Below, in pieces: positions 34,590-46,074 of a stretch of DNA of 64,000 nucleotides; positions within the stretch are counted from its first letter, which is position 1; each line of letters begins with the position of its first letter. The DNA lies in contig CM057006.1 of NCBI GenBank assembly GCA_029891345.1, positions 41,329,056 to 41,393,055 on the forward strand. The letters are read 5' to 3'. This DNA is from Dryococelus australis. Lineage: Eukaryota > Arthropoda > Insecta > Phasmatodea > Phasmatidae. The notes beneath the pieces are model-generated. The model had not been told where the DNA came from, did not search any database, and worked only from the letters and a program-made list of their open reading frames with translations. The position numbers and the translations under genes were made by a program.

Positions 34590-34995
34590 GATGGACCCCG
34601 TATTTTTGTGTCATAGTTGTTTGCGCGAATGCGCGTTATCTCAGTAAATAAATGTTCCGCGAATACGACTTTTTGTAAAAATAAAATTTAAAATGATCTA
34701 TGTTTAAATTTTTTACTTTTGTTATATTTAATGTAGGCTATTCTTGGCAAGAAAGATCGAGAGAATGGTTAAGTATCGCATGTTTAAAGCTTGCCTATGC
34801 AGTTTCCTTAGGCGGCAAGAGAAAAGTACACAGATTCGGGCGTAGGCCTAGTTTAATCTGTGGTCTTTCATCGCGTGTAATAAAACACGTATGTTGCGTA
34901 TATAATTTGCACAGTACAGCGTCACGACGGAAACACTGCACGCCTTGCGCGTAGGCTGGCGTGTTAGTGACGCCCGTATCGCTCCCTCGCTTGAT
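34590..34995 (+). repeat. unclassified repeat family C, copy C2
   Basis: CATAGTTGTTTGCGCGAATG, TTAGGCGGCAAGAGAAAAGT, TTTCATCGCGTGTAATAAAA, AACACTGCACGCCTTGCGCG, ending near CTCGCTTGATACG. The right end diverges from the CTTGACCTTGG of other copies. Confidence 0.85.
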
Positions 34996-37060
34996 ACGAG
35001 GGCCTGGGTCTAGAGTGAGGGGGGGGGGGGGTCCTAGCTGAATTCGTATGCCGCCCTCGCGCGCGAGAATTTGCCTTGCAGAACATCAACTAGCCTACGC
35101 GCCACACCAACGGGACCCGCGCTCTTGCAGTTCGTGGCGGTGGCCGTGGGACAGTGGCGTGTGTCCCCTGGGGCCTTAAGCTGTAGTTTTCAGTCGCACG
35201 CGTGTAGCTAGTCTAGTAGTGTTTTGCCGAACGGTACAGTGTTTCGGTATGCTGGAACCACTCGGGGTCTGCTCCCGTACGACTCGAGCGCTCGGAATGG
35301 AAGTCGAGTGACTTGTCTATCTCGCGTGCAACTGCGCGCTGGAAATCGTACTGCAAGGTTGTTCGGCACCCCATACAGCTTCAAATACAAACACAATCTG
35401 TCAGACTGCGACGAACAATCACTAAATATATTATTTTTATTAATACCACTGCATGATGAATTTCACTGTCGTTCATTTAATTGCGTTTATTAATTGTAAA
35501 ATTTAAGTAGAAGTGTTAAAGAATCAGGAAAATTTTAACATTCACTAACTGATGATTTGATACGATGCTAAAAACACGCAGCTTACAGTATTTAATCCAA
35601 AGTATTTACAATTTTATCTAATCATCTCTGCTTCATTATAATGTTTTGGTTATATCAGTTATCTTATGCATCATTTTATTCAATCTAAATGTGCTGTACT
35701 TTATTTTTTTAATTTTGTCAATAATATTAATTGTTTACGATTTTTTTGGCTTAGACACAATTATTGCCACTTTTACTTAAGTCCTTGGTATTTTTTGTCA
35801 TGTTCAACCTTCCGTGTTTGTTAATGTATGATCTGTCCCGCTACTGCAGTCTTAATCTCTTTCCTTTAAATTTTTCTCAGGGTTCTTTACATACATATAC
35901 ATATTAATTAATATTGTTCAATAAATTTATCTGGTTTCACATATTTTTTCCGTTTTATAATTGAAGAAATGGTGGGTATTGCTCAAACCAGTCTACTAAT
36001 GTCTTAAATTTGGTTCAGTGTAATTGAAATCATTTTAGCCATAATTTTGAATTTAATCTAAACAATAGGTATTTAAATGTTACCACATTTGGATAAGCAT
36101 TGTGTGTAAATGTGTTTCAACCATTAGTCACTGATCATTCAAACTTGTCGACACAATAATTGTTTACACGCATACGGTACACATACATAAAGTTTTCCAC
36201 TAAAGTTACTTAAACTCAGGTATATTACCATGGCTGCGCTTTAAGTCATTATAAGCATAGTAATTATAACGGTGCTGAATTCCACTGATTTATAAATTCG
36301 GTGTATGTCTTACTTCATAACTTCTTAGCGAACAATGGCGGTATTTAAAAAAAAAAGGATAGTTTACAATCATAGTGTCACATGTTGATACTAGCAAATG
36401 TTTGTCGCAATAATTTTGAACTTTTAGTAACACAGAGAACTATAATTTGTTCTTTAAATCAATCATCACGAGGCAGAATGAATACGCCGTTCTTTTGTAC
36501 TAGGTCTACGAATTAATATCCTCGCATTTTACACTTATTTATTATTTTACTAAATTACTGTTTAAGAAATTTTGTATTAGGTGCTAGCTACTAATTGTTA
36601 AAACAATGATAGTGGTTTATTTGAAATTAGACAAGCTGGTTTTCACATATACCTAGAACAATTATTGTTGTAAATTGTTTAAATATTATCTAAGTTAATT
36701 CCGGTCGCATATTGTCGTATTTCCGATTAAACAGCATTTATGATTTTCCTAAGAAAGAGTATTATCTAAAAATTACGTTTGGAAGTATTTGTCCCATTGC
36801 AAGCTCTAATATTGACATAAGCTTATTTTAGAAGCGTTCAGTTTCTCGCACAAACGAAACTATTTTCCATCTTACGCTGTCATCTGGCATAGCTAAGAAT
36901 AACTCTAAATGTTATAAAAAACCATAAGAACAAAGGTCAAAGACATTACACGAAGCTTATAGCGAATAACTTCCAGCAGTCACTATAAGGATTTTGCTTC
37001 ATATTTTATCTCGCGTTTATTATTACATATTGAGCGTAAATATCACCAAGAAAAGTTTTG
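34996..37060. other. unassigned: CpG-rich block then AT-rich DNA
   Basis: 34996-35370 is CpG-rich with a 13-G run (35019-35031). Frames at 35224-35493 (plus) and 35208-35396 (minus) have no known domain. From 35420 to 37060 the DNA is AT-rich and empty of anything I recognise. Confidence 0.45.
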
Positions 37061-37130
37061 AACCAATGAACCTTGCACTTCTAAGCCGCAGCGATAACCA
37101 CTCGCCCACCACAGCCACGGTTAGATTGGG
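37060..37130 (-). repeat. tRNA-like relic
   Basis: Minus strand: CCGTGGCTGTGGTGGGCGAG, TGGTTATCGCTGCGGCTTAG, then AAGGTTCATTGGTTCAAAAC, a weak B box. Probably a SINE head or tRNA pseudogene. Confidence 0.4.
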
Positions 37131-37661
37131 ACCTACGTACTGTATATACATATAACACTTTTTTGTACTATCTTTTTTCTAATAACATTGTGAAGTACTT
37201 TTAGTGCATATTACCACGTTTTGCTACCAAAACATGATTTTGATATGAAGGTTCTGTTGGACGGCGTACATTTCGTTACATTTCTCACCTTATAATTGCT
37301 AGGATCGTACATCAAAACAGCAAGGTGGAGCGCCTACAACACGGACGCTTGTCATGTTGGAACTCGCGTACGACAACGCTGGCCCGAATCGAATGGTCAA
37401 CACGTATGCGAGATGTTTTCGCTCCAGCATAGCAAATCTCGCGCACGTGAAGCCGTATGCGGGTTCACTACTCTACTCTACTCTACTCGGCTCGAGTGGT
37501 CTGGGGAAGCCAAACGATTTCGAGCACGAGGCCCTTGGGGCTTGTGGCTGCGCGGCCCCTCGCATCTCCAGCCCGGCGGAGAGACAATCAACCCGTGCCC
37601 CTGGATCCATCCTACCGCAGTCCTTTGCCGTGCCGCCAAGTCGATCCTTCCGGCCCCAACC
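37131..37661. other. unassigned, CpG-rich segment
   Basis: 37290-37660 is GC-rich, with overlapping frames on both strands (for example 37354-37665 plus) and a short (CTCTA)n run near 37470-37485. I recognise no protein. MITE E2 sits immediately at its right edge. Confidence 0.4.
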
Positions 37662-38050
37662 ATAGACTAAATATGAGGTAGACCGATCTCGCTGGCTGCG
37701 CGCAACTAATCTCCATTCTCCATGGCCCAACATTGAACTGCTTCTCTGCCAACACGTCTAGCGAAAATGGCATGGTTTGGATTTTAGGTTAGAAAACTTA
37801 ATTGTAAATAAATGATTTGAGACGTATGTATACTTCATATAATCAATGTGTAATGTAGTTTGATTAAATTGAAACTGGTAGAAGTATTTTATTCATATAA
37901 TAGCGCTTGTCACTTAAAAATTAAGATGTAAACAAACAATTTCATCACTGTTGACCACGTGACTTTGACAGTTGTGTAGGACTGGGGTAGGTCAATGTTG
38001 GGTACATGCGCAGAAGACGAATATGCGGTCTACCTCATCTTTAGTCTTAT
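37662..38050 (+). mobile_element. MITE family E, full copy (E2)
   Basis: ATAGACTAAATATGAGGTAG at the left and CGGTCTACCTCATCTTTAGT at the right. Interior CCCAACATTGAACTGCTTCT, AAATTAAGATGTAAACAAAC, CAATGTTGGGTACATGCG. 389 bp. Confidence 0.92.
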
Positions 38051-38209
38051 GATCCGAACTTCTTTAGTGCAGTGTTAAAATGAATCCTTAACTCTTGTTG
38101 ATGGACTACGCTGCATTTCGTATATAACTACCTCTTCTATATATGAAGTCAATTGTTACCCAGATTTTGGAAATAACTTGTTACTCTTTTAAGAGTTACG
38201 TAGACCTGC

Positions 38210-38617
38210 ACTTTTTTTTTTTTAATAGTCGTTTGTGTGAATACACGCATCTCGGTAAATAAATGTGCTGCAAATACAACGTTTTGTTAGAAAATATCAA
38301 AAACAATCATCTATGTCCGTATTATTTTACTTATGTCATATTTATTATATTCTTGGAAATTTGTGAATATGGTCGAATATCGCATTTTTAAAGCTTGCCT
38401 GTGCAGTTTCCATAAAACGGCAAGAGAAAAATACAAAGATAGGGGCGTAGTTTAATATGTGGGCTTTCTTCGCGTCTAATAAAACCCCACTGTTACAGAT
38501 CTTATTTGCACAGTGCAGGGCCACGACGGAAACACTGCACGCCTTGCGCGTAGTTGCGATGAGACACTAGGCGTGCGTGTTAGTGTCGCCCGTATTGCTC
38601 CCTCACTTCTTGATCTT
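38210..38617 (+). repeat. unclassified repeat family C, copy C3
   Basis: Begins after a T run with TAATAGTCGTTTGTGTGAAT, then AAACGGCAAGAGAAAAATAC, AACACTGCACGCCTTGCGCG, ending CTTCTTGATCTTGG. Confidence 0.85.
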
Positions 38618-38639
38618 GGACGCGCAGTTCCAACTAACT

Positions 38640-39126
38640 CTTAAACTACCAAGTTACGAAACGGAGTAAAATAACATGAAAATTATAAATATACGCAAAC
38701 AAAAGTATATGAATTAAACTGACGCCGTTGTAAAAGAACATATGCTGACGATAAAATTGCTTAGTAAAACAGTGAAGAAATGTACAGAAATTATGTAATT
38801 ACAATTACAGTGAATCTGCAATTTTACTTTCTTGTTACTGGGAAAATACACATACACAGTGGTGAAATTACAATTGCGATGTGTGTGTAAATACACGAAT
38901 GTTGCAGTTAATTTTCTGATCCATAGTAATAGTAATTTTACACCATTCTATGTAAAGTTAGTTGTACAAAGTATTATGTTATCTTACTAATTTGTTGGCT
39001 AAATTTACTTCGACGCAGAGTAAGAAAAAACACCGACTTATATTGGTGTAAAATTACACTGATGTCAGTGGAGGCACTGCTGCCACATACATTTAGTATA
39101 AAATTACACTATTTGTTTTACAGTGC
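38640..39126. repeat. CACTGT-type element with TGTAAAATTACA phrases
   Basis: Many short phrases of the type GTGTAAAATTACAC and TGTAATTACAATTACAG occur in both orientations, ending TTTGTTTTACAGTGCACC. The right edge (ACAGTG) is clear; the left edge is not. Confidence 0.45.
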
Positions 39127-39665
39127 ACCTCAAACGCGGGAACCGAGGTACGTGGGGCAGAATGCTTTGGTTTACGAACGAGTGCAGTGCTTCAGTAAAG
39201 AAACGAATATTACGTTACGCATTTGTGTGCAACCGTCGGCTTCTCTCGTGTTATTCGAAGTATATTTTTGTTTTATAAATTGAAATTATTTTTTATTTAA
39301 TGTATTTATGGGAATTCCTGTACTTACTCGTAAAGTTGTATAATGAATCTCTGCACTTTATTCTGGTAAGTTTGAAAGAGGATGGGAGGTAGACGGCCGC
39401 CACACAAACATGCGCTACAAAACAACGCGCGCGCGCAAAACATACGCTTAATAAGGATTCGAACCCAGGACGCCCGGTACTGGTTGGTTTTCAGGAGTGA
39501 GTTTATTTCTTATCGATTTCTCGAGCAGGCGCGTTGAGGTTGGTAAAAATAACCGTTTATAAAATAGCGTTCTCTGGTTCCAGTCCAACACGTTTGAGCG
39601 TTATTTTTTAAACTACAGCACAGTACGCCTGAAGACATGTGAGGTGGTGGGCGATGACATAATGT
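39127..39665. other. unassigned, with a B-box relic
   Basis: 39449-39480 has AAGGATTCGAACCCAGGACG, the complement of a tRNA B box/T-arm, with no matching A box nearby. Otherwise nothing recognised. Confidence 0.4.
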
Positions 39666-40065
39666 TAAAGGCTGTTCACGACAAAGTGAGCACTTTTGAA
39701 ATCAACCGTACATAAATGTCACTGGCCCTGCCTGCGTGCATTTCAATGGGCTCATTGAGTTACGTGCGCCCAGTAAAGTTGGGAACGATAGATGGAAAGT
39801 AGTAGTTCCATATTTAACCTCGAATAAAAATTGTTAGGTAACCATTTATGATAACTTAAATTATTTCTTTGCTCTGTTCTTTTTAATAGATCAGAAGTGT
39901 AAAAATAACCAGATTTGTAAAATATTTGCTTTTATAATAATTTCTTATTTTCACTTAACCGACGCAATGTTAATTTTACTCGAGGCTGAAAAATACACAA
40001 TGTACATACAAATAGATCTCAAGCAGGGCTTGCAAAAGTGCTCATTTTAGCGTGAACAGCCTTTA
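39666..40065 (-). mobile_element. MITE family A, full copy (A6)
   Basis: TA|AAGGCTGTTCACGACAAAGT and AGCGTGAACAGCCTT|TA. Reverse-oriented interior with GTTGGGAACGATAGATGG and AGATCTCAAGCAGGGCTTGC. 400 bp. Confidence 0.93.
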
Positions 40066-40332
40066 AATAACTTGTAATCGGCTTACTAGCGTGTTGCCGT
40101 TACTACTGTTTTGTCCAGGTTGAAGACGTTGCTGGTGTGAGAGGCACAATTGTCGGAAGAACTTTGTAAACTGAGATTGGGTAGCTCTGTGCCGCATTTT
40201 CCCCCCAATGTTTTATAGCATCAATCTAGGAGTGCAAGAGAGGAACCACTAAATGAACTATGCGTGTGGCTACTCCACAGTTCATTTGTCACGAGGAATC
40301 GAAACTAACTCAAAGCAGTATCTAGGGAGCGA

Positions 40333-40425
40333 GTGAAGAGTTTTGGGCGGCTCATAACATGCAGTTCTTGAGAGCCGATGAGGGTGAATTGAGGTGAGTA
40401 TGGGGCAGTGCCGGAATGAACAAGA
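40333..40425 (-). repeat. tRNA-derived SINE family S, tail fragment S6
   Basis: Only the 3' part remains: AGTTTTGGGCGGCTCATAAC, TCTTGAGAGCCGATGAGGGT and GTGCCGGAATGA, the complement of the family tail. Head and hairpin body are absent. Confidence 0.85.
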
Positions 40426-40496
40426 AAATTTAACAAAAAAAAAAATTCAAGCTTAACTTATCAATTATAACCCTTGTTATCGCGCGAGAATTTTAA

Positions 40497-40498
<2 letters not shown>

Positions 40499-40557
<59 letters not shown>

Positions 40558-40575
40558 ATAATGTGTGTGTGTGTT
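40499..40575. repeat. (TA)n and (GT)n microsatellite
   Basis: (AT)n from about 40499 to 40562 with one phase break, followed by a short (TG)n to 40575. Confidence 0.97.
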
Positions 40576-40924
40576 TATTTATTTATATATTTATATATTA
40601 CACTCAAAGAATATTAGAATCCGTACTAAAGTTTCTACGACTTGCATCAAGTGGTCGATCTGCAACAGTGTCGCTATCGATAGGTAAGGTAGGCAAAAGA
40701 TATTGGAAGAGGATAAGCGATACTCTTAATTTAGTTAAATTCATGTATGATGAATGGCTCATATCAATGGTGCAGAATTCTTTGTACCAGAATAAAGGTT
40801 TTCGGGTTACGTACATAAGATTTATGATTTCAAGCCTACGTTATTAGGTAAACCACTCGGACATTCCGCACAGGTTAAAGAATGATAAACGTTGTGGGTT
40901 CAAAATTCTTGGTAAAAATCAGAA
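40576..40924. other. unassigned spacer
   Basis: A frame over 40604-40847 lacks a recognised domain. Confidence 0.5.
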
Positions 40925-40997
40925 ATTGTGTGTGTGTTCCGCGGAGATACAGAAGTTTATTAAGGGTGTCGCGAGAGAAAAAATTTGGGAACCGCTG
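40925..40997 (-). mobile_element. hAT-like terminal fragment
   Basis: On the minus strand it opens CAGCGGTTCCCAAATTTTTT, then CTCGCGACACCCTTAATAAA and CTCCGCGGAACACAC. CAGNGGTTCCCAAA is the classic start of many hAT terminal repeats, and 'GCGACACCC...GCGGAACAC' follows it in several families. The partner end was not found. Confidence 0.6.
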
Positions 40998-41381
40998 GAT
41001 TACAACACCGCGACCTCCAGTATCTAGTGGTTTATAATTCGGCAGATTTTTCACATTGACGGAGCAGTTCTGTGTGATTGCGTCGGATTCAGTTGTACGT
41101 GCGGCTGTGCCCGGAAATGCGAAAGGGCACACACACCTACTGGCTGTAATGGGTGTCCAGTCTCACCGTGCGTGAATCTCAAAACATCAATAGTTTGGCC
41201 TCTCGCACCATGCTGAGGAAAACCCACTCTTTCCGGCCCCTTCACTTCCGGAACTGTTCTGCTGGGATTTACTAGAAGATTTCCCATTTCTTTAATACAT
41301 TCGTTTGGTACATTTTGTGTATACGCCAGTTCTCGGATATTGATAATGGTTACGATAATGGCGAGGCATTCGTCGCTCTGA
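40998..41381. other. unassigned, minus-strand frame of unknown meaning
   Basis: A minus-strand frame covering about 41051-41380 reads, among others, GARGQTIDVLRFTHGE and HPLQPVGVCALS. The composition looks protein-like, but I do not recognise the family. It runs into MITE A7 at its 5' side. It could be a degraded transposon or exon. Confidence 0.3.
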
Positions 41382-41806
41382 TAAAGGCTGTTCACGATAA
41401 ACTGAGCACTTTTGAAAGCCCTGCTTAAGATCTAACTGTATGTACGTTGTGTATTCTTCCGCCTTATGTAAAATTAACATTTCCATGGGCCTCATCACTT
41501 TATTCACGCGTCGGTCAAGTGGAACTGTGGAATTGTTAGAAAAGTAAATAATTTACAAATATGCTCATTTTTACAATTTAATTCATTTAATAAAAGACAC
41601 GAAGCGAAATGCATAATTTAAGTTGTCAAAAATGCTTACCTAACACTATTTGTTCGACTTTAAAATGTAGAACTACTTCGCCTCCATTGTTACCAACTTT
41701 ACTAAACGCATGTCACTCAGGGCGCCCGTTAAAATATATGCAAGTAGGAGAAGTTTTTTTCTAACGTTGATTTCATAAGTGCTCACTTTATCGTGAACAG
41801 CTTTTA
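41382..41806 (+). mobile_element. MITE family A, full copy (A7)
   Basis: TA|AAGGCTGTTCACGATAAACT and TCGTGAACAGCTTT|TA. Interior CTTAAGATCTAACTGTATGT, CATTTCCATGGGCCTCATC, TGTTACCAACTTTACTAAAC. 425 bp. Confidence 0.94.
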
Positions 41807-42723
41807 CCATATTAGTAAACGTAGCCCAGACTTCAGTATCGGGGGTGATGAATACAGTAATCAGTTCATCCGGTATTAGTGTCGATCAAACCTATGTATT
41901 GCAGTTTATCTTGGTGTCGGTGATTGATTGCAGTACATTGTCTCAAGATTTTACTGATTTAACACTAAGAAGTCTTGATACGAATAATATCGTGCGCGCG
42001 CGCGGACACACACACACACGCGCGCGCACACATCACACACAGTACTAACAGATGTGCATACTTAACAGCAAAAAATAATAATAAAATATTACCAAATTTT
42101 CGCAGCTCTCGTCTATGTGGTATTAATTCTGCTCCGCAAATTAAACTTTTTTCTTATTTTTAAATGGCCTACTTTTTTTTTTTACCATCGAACCTGTATG
42201 AAAAATGAGCTTGCTTATTTAGTTTTTGTTTGTTAGTTTCCTTTATGCGTTCATCCACAGAAGTCCATTTCACTGTTGTTCGGCACAGAATGAAACTTGG
42301 ACAGATATCCGAACTGTATGTCACAGTTGCCGTACCTGTATTCAAGAAGTCTAGTAGTTTGTAAATTGGTCATGGTTCTGTGGTTTTAAGTATACGTCGC
42401 TTAGAGTAGTGCGGAGAAATAGGTTTATTTTCAGTCTATTGTGTGGATGTTTATGAAAGGAACCAATCAGTTGCAGGCTACGTGATGTTTTTTTTTTTTG
42501 TCGTAGTTTCAAAGAATATTAAATTTCGCGAGTGTGAATCTTTTACTGTAAATTTCCTCTTTATAGTCTGTTAACACTTTACGATACAGGTAAGTGTAAA
42601 TTCCGTGATATAATGAATGAACCGGTATCCACGAATAACCCAACTGTGCGTAAACGTTACAAGTTAACGAATGTTGATTAGTTTACCAAGATTATTACCA
42701 CCTAGTGTTTTGATTTACGGTAC
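41807..42723. other. unassigned, with (CG)n/(CA)n microsatellite
   Basis: 41993-42040 is an alternating purine-pyrimidine tract of CG and CA dinucleotides. Nothing else recognised. Confidence 0.5.
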
Positions 42724-42975
42724 ACTGAGAAGAAGGTTTAGTTGAGCCAACCAGATATGTATTTGTGTATGGCCAAACTAATATATGTATGGTTGATTCA
42801 AACAAATGTTTTGTTGTCAGGTAGATTTTGCTGTCCCAACAACATGATCTCGTTAGTTCAAGTGTATATTATCTTTTAGCTGAACCAAAACAGTTTTGCC
42901 GAATTTCAGATGTGGATTATTTAACAAAACTTTTGTTATAGCAGCTATATGTTTATTTGGCCATATATAAACACA
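42724..42975. repeat. element G2, related to G1
   Basis: Opens CACTGAGAAGAAGGTTTAGT and contains GAGCCAACCAGATATG, TTGATTCAAACAAATGTTTT and TGAACCAAAACAGTTTTG, the same type of micro-repeats as 7809-8450. The Helitron copy 2 begins right after its A at 42975. Confidence 0.5.
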
Positions 42976-44470
42976 CTAGCGACCCGCCCCGGCTTCGCAC
43001 GGGTGCAATTAAGACAAAAAACTGCTTAACCCGGCGTTAATTAGGTTGGGTAAACTCTCCTAAAGCATTAAAAAAAGCACATAATATAATAATTAATTAA
43101 ATAATTATAATTTAAGGTTTTTTGCTTTTTTATTTGATATTTTTGTACTTTTTTATAATTTTTCATATTAATATACATTATATTACAATGCAATTTATCT
43201 GAGATAGAAGTATTTAATATGTTATTGGCTAAGACATTCTCTGTAGACAATGTTTGACATCCTGTTATTGTTTGGTAGCAAAATGTACTGTTTCTCGGGA
43301 CTTCCAACTCGAGATAAACCAACATATAATTGGCCATGGGAAAAACACTCTTTTCGTAGGTCGATTCCAACCAAAGAGAAAGTTTAACCCTGGGACTTAT
43401 TAATGGTAATCGCGAACGATGTTTTTACGGGTAATTGCAACCGTTTGAAAGATATTGGCAAATCCGTGGGAATCATGGGAATCATCGGGATGTTTGCCAG
43501 CTGGCCGGCTGCTGGACCGGTGAGGATGGTCGCGACAATCAAATTTTCTTTCAAGTCTTTAATGAGCAATCTTGTGCCATTACACATGTTAGGAGGGCTT
43601 ATATTCCTTAAAAGCATGATAGGAGTACCGACTTTTAATGATAGTTCGTGAGGTGGCAAGCCAGAAGGATTAAGCGAATTTTGAAAATCTTGAGGAAAGT
43701 GGACGACATCGTCAACATTGGTGACTGTGTCAATCGACTTATAATAGGTTTTGACTTGGCCGGGAACTCTTTGTATAATGAGATTGTTGATTTCATTGAC
43801 AGTGTCGTTCCTAGGCGATACTATTGCCCTGGAACACAACCAGTGAAAGTCACTTTCTAGTCAATTTTCGAGGCCCGGATATACTGCTTCTATAAGATGC
43901 TGCAGACTGTGGACTATCTGACCTAATGTCTCATTAAAAATGATTTCAGCAGAATTAGTGCCCAAATTTAGAGAAGGAAAAACTCCTTCTCCAAGTCTGA
44001 GCAATTGTTGTGGGAAATCTTTATGCGTGTCTCCACCAAGATAGGCTCTCATATTCGTTCGCAAATTTAGGTGTTGAATAGAACTCCATAAGGGAGATGA
44101 TTTAAGACATGCTTTGATGATATCTGCACGCGTCCCTTTTGTAACTACAGGGAGTGTCTGCCGAAAATCCTCAGCAAACACAATAGTAACTCACCCTATA
44201 ATGGCAGTAGAGCTTCTAAGGTTGGCGCCGTACGCAGCACACAGCACGTTTTATTTTCCGAATCTGTCCGTCCTGCAAAGCTGTAGTACATTATTTTGTT
44301 CTATCATCAATAGTTTTCGCAGCGCTCGCAATGTAAGGAATTTTATAGGTCATTTATTTACACTTTGGGTTACATTATTGGAGTTTTACTATTGATTTTT
44401 AAAATAAAATATAGCCTATGACACTCAGTGATAACGTAGCATTCTACTGGTGAAAGAATTTTTAAAATCG
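42976..44470 (-). mobile_element. Helitron, copy 2 (inverted, internally deleted, 5'-truncated)
   Basis: The CTAG end is at 42976-42979 (minus strand), with the same terminal hairpin as copy 1 and flanking T (complement of A42975). The 3' part (42976 to about 44222) matches copy 1 positions 4132-5356 almost base for base. The outer part (about 44275-44470) matches copy 1 positions near 2660-2865. About 50 bp between them has no counterpart. The first 80 bp or so of the element, including the 5' TC end, is missing at 44470. Confidence 0.93.
43222..44205 (-). pseudogene. Helitron Pif1-type helicase, C-terminal half, broken
   Basis: Minus-strand relic collinear with the copy 1 helicase from the GDFRQTLPVV motif (here EDFRQTLPVV, so G is lost) to the YREC end before the TAA at 43222-43224. 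Walker A and B are absent because of the internal deletion. It keeps the 16 bases missing from copy 1 (reading LNLRTNMRAYLGG), so that part stays in frame. It has its own lesions: a TGA near 43859-43863 where copy 1 has TTA, and a 9-bp duplication giving PMIPMI near 43470-43490. The TAA before the YVGLSRVGS motif is shared with copy 1, so it predates the split of the two copies. Confidence 0.9.
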
Positions 44471-44594
44471 TAATTACAGTAATTACACGTGCTCTAAGAA
44501 TTTCTTTGGGGTTAACTAAGATCTTGTTCACGTGTCCTAGACAGGAGATGCTGAATCGCCTGTATGAACATATGTTTGCGGTATTACGAGAAGT

Positions 44595-44832
44595 TATAGG
44601 CTGTTCACCGTAAAGTGAGCACTTTTTGAAGCTGTTTCATCGGACATAATAACCAATAAATTCATTTCATTGTGGCTTCGGACATTTGGTTTTGGGCATA
44701 GTGAATGTATACACTTTGTTTATTACTCATATGGCAGGGTTTACATTAACAAGTGGTGGGAGGATATAAATTGGTTGAAAGAAAAAGTAACTAGGGCTTC
44801 AAAAGTGCTCACTTTACCGTGAACGGCCTATG
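44595..44832 (-). mobile_element. MITE family A-short, full copy (H3)
   Basis: TA|TAGGCTGTTCACCGTAAAGT and ACCGTGAACGGCCTA|TG, the right TA having become TG. Reverse-oriented interior with AGAAAAAGTAACTAGGGCTT. 238 bp. Confidence 0.92.
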
Positions 44833-44905
44833 CTGTAGTTTTTACTCCTGGACTCCGATGGTGCAGCAAGAGACTTGGTTGTTGTAGAACCATACCTGCA
44901 CTGTA

Positions 44906-44954
44906 AAAAGATATATATGTATGTATATATATATGTATATATGTGTGTGTATAT

Positions 44955-44988
<34 letters not shown>

Positions 44989-44990
44989 TG
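44906..44990. repeat. mirrored microsatellite (TATG)n...(CATA)n(CA)n
   Basis: A TATG/TGTG-rich left half is followed by a CATA/CACA-rich right half, so the tract can fold back on itself. Confidence 0.9.
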
Positions 44991-45075
44991 TAAAAAAATA
45001 TTTGTACAAGGTATGCTTGCGACGGATATTTTTGTAATACTACAGATAAATTACAACAAATTTTGAATTTTAACA
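44985..45075. repeat. CACTGTAAAA-type element
   Basis: CACACTGTAAAAAAATATTTG, then ATTTTTGTAATACTACAG and AATTACAACAAATTTTG. It starts at the end of the (CA)n tract; the right edge is unclear. Confidence 0.45.
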
Positions 45076-45626
45076 AACAAGTGTTGTAGACTTCAAGTCT
45101 ATTATAAACATTGAGCTACAAAAATAATGTTGACTATTTAAAAAAAAAAATGTGTTTTAAATATACAATATTTCAGCTGGTCAGCTACAAGAAATTCTTT
45201 GGCTACCAATTTCCAAAGAATTGCTTGCGAGTAGAGAAATGTCTTTATTGTGTGTGTTCGATCCTAGACCCGAGGTAATATTCACTGGTGCACAAGGCCG
45301 TAAATCGTTATGAGGTGATTCGTCCCGTGCTGAAGAAGGCCTGCTGTTCAGGTGATACAGCTTCTAGGATGTCTAATTCGTAGAGACGGGGAGATTTCGC
45401 TAGTTCATTTGAGGACAAGTTGAACTTAATAGTCACGTACACATTTCAGTTTGTCCTTCTATTGGACTACAATTTATTACACGCTCCCAGGACGACCAAT
45501 GAAAAACTAGTCGAGACTCGAGTACACAGAGGATTGCGGAGTCTTAGTTTGATACCGAATAAATCCGCGAAAGTTGCGGGTGTCTGCTCATTCGGTGTGA
45601 ACGACGGTGAAATTAATTCATGACTC
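45076..45626. other. unassigned spacer
   Basis: No recognised gene or repeat. Confidence 0.5.
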
Positions 45627-45712
45627 CTGACTGTTTACGGTAAAGTGAGCACTTTGAAGCCCTAATTACACTTTCCTTTCAGCCATTTTTTATCCGTTAA
45701 CCACTTTTACAA
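45627..45712 (+). mobile_element. MITE family A-short, left fragment (H4a)
   Basis: CTGACTGTTTACGGTAAAGT, TTGAAGCCCTAATTACACTT and TTTCAGCCATTTTTTATCCG, the left third of an A-short copy. It is followed within 25 bp by the complete copy H4b in the opposite orientation. Confidence 0.85.
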
Positions 45713-45732
45713 CCTATTACAAGCGTTAGAGC

Positions 45733-45983
45733 TATATGCTATTTACGGTGAAATGAGCACTTTTGAAAATTCTATCCTTTTTAATAATAGTCAATAAATG
45801 TATTTTATTTTAGCCGTATACGGTGACGTCCGAGTGTGGTGGAATGTACACACTGTGTTTATTACTTACATGCATGACAATGTTTGTTTGAAAATGTGGT
45901 TAAATGATAAATAAAAAAAAAACAGGTTGCAAGGATAAAGAAAATGGGCCTCAAACTGCTCACTTTACTGTGAACAGCCTTTA
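45733..45983 (-). mobile_element. MITE family A-short, full copy (H4b)
   Basis: TA|TATGCTATTTACGGTGAAAT and TACTGTGAACAGCCTT|TA. The interior shares AATAGTCAATAAATGTATTT and GTACACACTGTGTTTATTAC with H3. 251 bp. Confidence 0.9.
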
Positions 45984-46074
45984 GTCTAAAGCAAGCCGTG
46001 TAGCGCCTTGTAGCAGGCAACCGTGTTACACGCTGCAGGTTTTTGGTTGCTTGTCGTGCAGGCGCCACAACACA

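Noticed and set aside
37296-37733. Cluster of overlapping frames on both strands
   Set aside because: GC-rich sequence open in several frames at once; I considered rRNA-like sequence but found no conserved rRNA core. No protein family recognised.
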